DNA of 64,000 bases, from assembly GCA_003290165.1 (NCBI GenBank), contig QNQO01002091.1, forward strand, positions 62,001 through 126,000. The letters run 5' to 3'. The notes under the pieces were generated by a model. The model was not told the DNA's origin. It was given only the letters and a program-made list of their open reading frames with translations, and made no database searches. This DNA comes from Berberis thunbergii (lineage: Eukaryota; Streptophyta; Magnoliopsida; Ranunculales; Berberidaceae). Both the position numbers and the translations under genes were made by a program. Shown here piece after piece: positions 60,515 through 64,000 of this stretch (positions are counted from its first letter, which is position 1; each line of letters opens with the position of its first letter).

Positions 60515-62828
60515 CTATGTTATACCTATAATTGTGTTTTATGTTGGCTCAAGTTTCATTAATAAAGAATTAGCACATTATTGAAATAATAAAATTGTAT
60601 TTTATTCTATTTATCTTGAAGTAACATTTTAAATTTCACACATTAGAAATTTCACGTACATAATATTTTGTATGAAATGCACACAATGAAAATTGTTTGT
60701 ATGTCTCGTTTGGTGAAACATATGGTGTGTTTGATTGAAAGAAAAAGATGATAATATAGAAGAAGACTTGTGAAAATAACAAGAGAAAGCATGGTGGGAC
60801 AACAAAAAAATATCGAGAGGGAAGGTAGAACTTGAAGTTGATCATAACTTCATGAAGAAAAAAAAAAAAAATCTTTGGCATACTTACCCAACGCTTTTTT
60901 ATTTTTCTATAAAATAATCAAAACTTTCTACCCTAAAGATATAATGGTCAATATATTCATGTCAACCATTTGCAAACCACATTCAAAGACACATTGTTTT
61001 ATAAATTTTAACCTTCTACTACTTTATCTTAAAAAACTACTCTAAAACGTGGTCTACCAATTATAGCTGAGTTGGTCGGACATCCACTATTCTTGTGAGA
61101 GGTCGCGGGTTTGAAACTGACTAATTAGAATTTTATGAGTTTTCGCCCGATTATAAGGAGCACATGTGTTCCACTATTGATAAGCCTTTAGGTATTGAAT
61201 GCAAATGCTTAGATGGACTAGACCAGAGTGAAGTGAAAGCAAGTCTCCATACGAGTTGGAGGCGACGAGGATATTAAGTAGCAATAATATTGTAGCTTTT
61301 GAGCCTGGTTTGATTCACCCTATAAGGTCAGTCATGCAGCCTTCGGGCATGGATTAGTAAATAAATAAAAATGGTCAACAACCCAATTTAAAAAAAAAAT
61401 TAAAAAATTAAAAGCTCTAAAACACGTCCATTATGCAGTTTAATTACGATCTACACTTCATATTGCCCGTGCCTACGACATTCGATACTATATATTGTAA
61501 ATACTATACTAATGACACCAAGCTATAGGAAAATGCTTCGCAAGGAACTCCTCAAATGACAGTGTGATCATTAGATGTTTGTGTTCGCATGTTCATGGAT
61601 TTGATACTTCTATGAAAAATGTCTAACCATAAAATGTCCCTAAATCAGGATCATCAAATGATGGATCTGCTACTAGTGCTTCTGGCTGGTACTGATGGAT
61701 CTGGTTCTTCTACTACATCAGGAACATAGTGAACAGCTTAGCCTGTAGGATTTACTGGATCAACTGCATATGCTATAGAATTTGCAACTAAAGCTGGGTG
61801 TAATGTTGAAATATTTTAATCTCAAAATATTCTAGTTAATTCAATGAAATAAAAACCAAGATTTTTTTAGGACTAAATTTAATTCCTTCATCTTTACATT
61901 CTTCAAAATACTAATTTTGAACTAAATGGAGTCATGAACACACCTCCCAGTAACCCATAAATAGTTTGCTTAGTTGAGATATCTCACAGACTAGAACGCA
62001 TCGTTCCAACCTTGGCATTTGTTTACTGCTGAACCCATAAATTAGATGAATTGGGTAAGGAACTGATTTCAGCATAGCAAGTCCAAGCAATGATTTCAGT
62101 AGGCGGTGTTCTTTCAAGGCTTTCTATGACTAATAAAATATTCATGTAATCCATAGAAATCTATAAGAATCCTTTAAAATTCATCAAAATTCAATCATTT
62201 AAAATCCATAATAAACTATGTGGATCCGTAAAATCCATTAAAATCCTTTGAAATTCTTTAAATCCCGTGAAACTTAAGAATTTGGTTTCATCTAAGTTTG
62301 TATTTATCATATGTATTTTGACATGTATTGTTTGTACCATTTTTTACATAACGATGTAAGAAAACTTTGTAACTTTTCTTATTAGATTTATTTTATGTGG
62401 CCATTGACACTATTTATCAATATTTGCTTAAAAAATGATGAGTCTATTATAGATGATTTAATAGTTGGGGCCAAATTTGATCTCCATTAGTAGCTAATCT
62501 CAACAACATTTTGGACATGCATGACAAAAAAAAAGAAGTTTAGGAAGTTGAATGTTGATATTTCCATAATTAATTTCAAAATCTTGTTAGGAAGAACCCA
62601 AGTACACATGGGACAACTAGTAATTAATTTGCAATTTTGATAAATATTATACTTTGATTTGGTTTTAACTGCAATAGTTATTTTAGGCAAGTTGTTTCAT
62701 GCCAATTATTGATGGTAATAATCCATCTCAGGCTCCTAACATTATAATAGCTAAGACATTTGCAATCTCTACATCACAATTTCACAAACCCAAGATGATT
62801 GTATCCTTGTTCTAAGTGTGCGTACATT

Positions 62829-63190
62829 ATGACTAAGTTTTCCTTCACCCACATTTTTCTTCTTGTTGTCATCGTTTTCTCAGGTTTGTCATTTTTTGTG
62901 TAGCCTAAGATTTATGAATATTTAGTTGATATTAAAAGTTTTTGATACCCCCGAAAATATCGAAAATGGGCTTTGATGATGAGTTTTTGATACGTATTTG
63001 TTTACTGATCCATTGTGCAGTTGGAACAATGGCACAGAAACGATGCCAAGAGACATTACATAGGATTGGTTGTGAACTCTCCCATTGCCGTCAAGAGTGC
63101 TATCAAAAACACGGGTTAGGAGGCCAAGGTGTATGTACCTATAACGGTGCAGCTCAGACTTACGCGTGTGTTTGTATCTATAATTGTTAA
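62829..63190 (+). CDS. DEFL copy 12 (unit 12, long form), intact
   Basis: Exon 1 62829-62883, exon 2 63021-63190; identical peptide. Its non-coding flanks (62140-62480, 62630-62820, 63560-63690) carry many one-base losses, yet both exons are clean. Confidence 0.87.
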
Positions 63191-64000
63191 CTATGTTATA
63201 CCTATAATTGTTTTATGTTGGCTCAAGTTTCATTAATAAAGAATTAGCACATTATTGAAATAATAAAATTGTATTTATTCTATTTATCTTGAAGTAACAT
63301 TTTAAATTTCACACATTAGAAATTTCACGTACATAATATTTGTATGAAATGCACACAATGAAATTGTTTGTATGTCTCGTTTGGTGAAACATATGGTGTG
63401 TTGATTGAAAGAAAAAAGATGATAATAATATACAAGAAGACTTGTGAAAATAACAAGAGAAAGCATGGTGGTGACAACAAAAAAATATCGAGAGGGAAGG
63501 TAGAACTTGAAGTTGATCATAACTTCATGAAGAAAAAAAAAAAAAAATCTTTGGCATACTTACCCACGCTTTTTATTTTCTATAAAATAATCAAAACTTT
63601 CTACCCTAAAGATATAATGTCAATATATTTCATGTCAACCATTGCAAACCACATTCAAAGACACATTGTTTATAATTTAACCTTCTACTACTTTATCTTA
63701 AAAAACTACTCTAAAACGTGGTCTACCAATTATAGCTGAGTTGGTCGGACATCCACTATTCTTGTGAGAGGTCGCGGGTTTGAAACTGACTAATTAGAAT
63801 TTTATGAGTTTTCGCCCGATTATAAGGAGCACATGTGTTCCACTATTGATAAGCCTTTAGGTATTGAATGCAATTGCTTAGATGGACTAGACCAGAGTGA
63901 AGTGAAAGCAAGTCTTCATGCAAGTGGAGGATAGACCGGAGCGAAAGCAAGTCTCCATACGAGTTGGAGGCGACGACGATACTAAGTAGCAATAATATTG

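Larger units (their letters stand above)
34698..64000 (+). repeat. Tandem array of twelve DEFL-gene units, truncated by the right edge
   Basis: Unit starts, taken as the base after each SINE tail (approximate): 34698, 37350, 39940, 42122, 44500, 46873, 49190, 51920, 54308, 56687, 59070, 61410. Distances between successive DEFL second exons are 2610, 2257, 2228, 2380, 2377, 2661, 2389, 2406, 2353, 2387 and 2676 bp. Units 1, 2, 7 and 12 are long; the rest lack 345 bp (49327-49671 in unit 7 coordinates). Each unit, in order, has: optional long segment; 'aaaatcc' cluster; promoter; DEFL exon 1; intron with LINE stub; DEFL exon 2; poly-A signal; A-run; SINE. Units 4-11 differ mainly by small indels and a few substitutions. 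Confidence 0.97.

Noticed and set aside
34698..64000. A CRISPR array or other prokaryotic repeat system
   Set aside because: Units are over 2 kb and contain spliced plant genes; the window is plant nuclear DNA.

Overview
This is plant nuclear DNA, almost certainly a eudicot. The genes are intron-rich and AT-rich and include a COP9 signalosome subunit 7 gene and an AP2/ERF group IX transcription factor. The transposable elements are also plant types: a hAT element with BED and dimerisation regions, an RTE-like LINE, an L1-type LINE and a tRNA-derived SINE. I cannot fix the family or species from sequence alone.

Layout. (1) 1-2309, + strand: 3' part of a UPF0565/C2orf69-like gene, two exons visible. 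(2) 2310-6441: intergenic. (3) 6442-7185, +: intronless ERF of the Pti4/ERF1A/ERF2 type. (4) 8593-27068, - strand: a complete nine-exon CSN7 gene. Its 783-nt CDS (260 aa) is spread over 18.5 kb because its introns hold a 754-bp hAT-like non-autonomous element, a 5'-truncated RTE-like LINE, a 5'-truncated L1-like LINE with poly-A, and a 3.9-kb hAT transposon with a lightly damaged transposase. (5) 27633-30360: two direct copies of a 1.36-kb anonymous sequence. (6) 30.4-34.7 kb: a mosaic of old fragments, including two copies of a PPR relic and two diverged pieces of the array unit found to the right. (7) 34.7 kb to the right edge: twelve tandem units of about 2.35-2.7 kb, each holding one two-exon gene for a secreted, eight-cysteine, defensin-like (DEFL/LCR, SLR1-BP-like) peptide of 74 aa.

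The array is the notable part of the window. Seven of the twelve gene copies are intact and encode the same peptide, each with its own TATA box and poly-A signal. Every unit also carries a tRNA-derived SINE flanked by a 10-bp duplication, and a 33-bp stub of an RTE-LINE 3' end inside the DEFL intron flanked by a perfect 11-bp duplication. Units come in a long form and a short form that lacks 345 bp. The order from left to right is [12 protein letters not shown], which suggests a five-unit higher-order repeat of about 12.2 kb. The array runs off the right edge.

A caution applies to units 1-3 and part of unit 12. They carry many scattered one-base deletions and few substitutions, a pattern more like unpolished long-read consensus than biological decay, so the 'pseudogene' calls there may be wrong.
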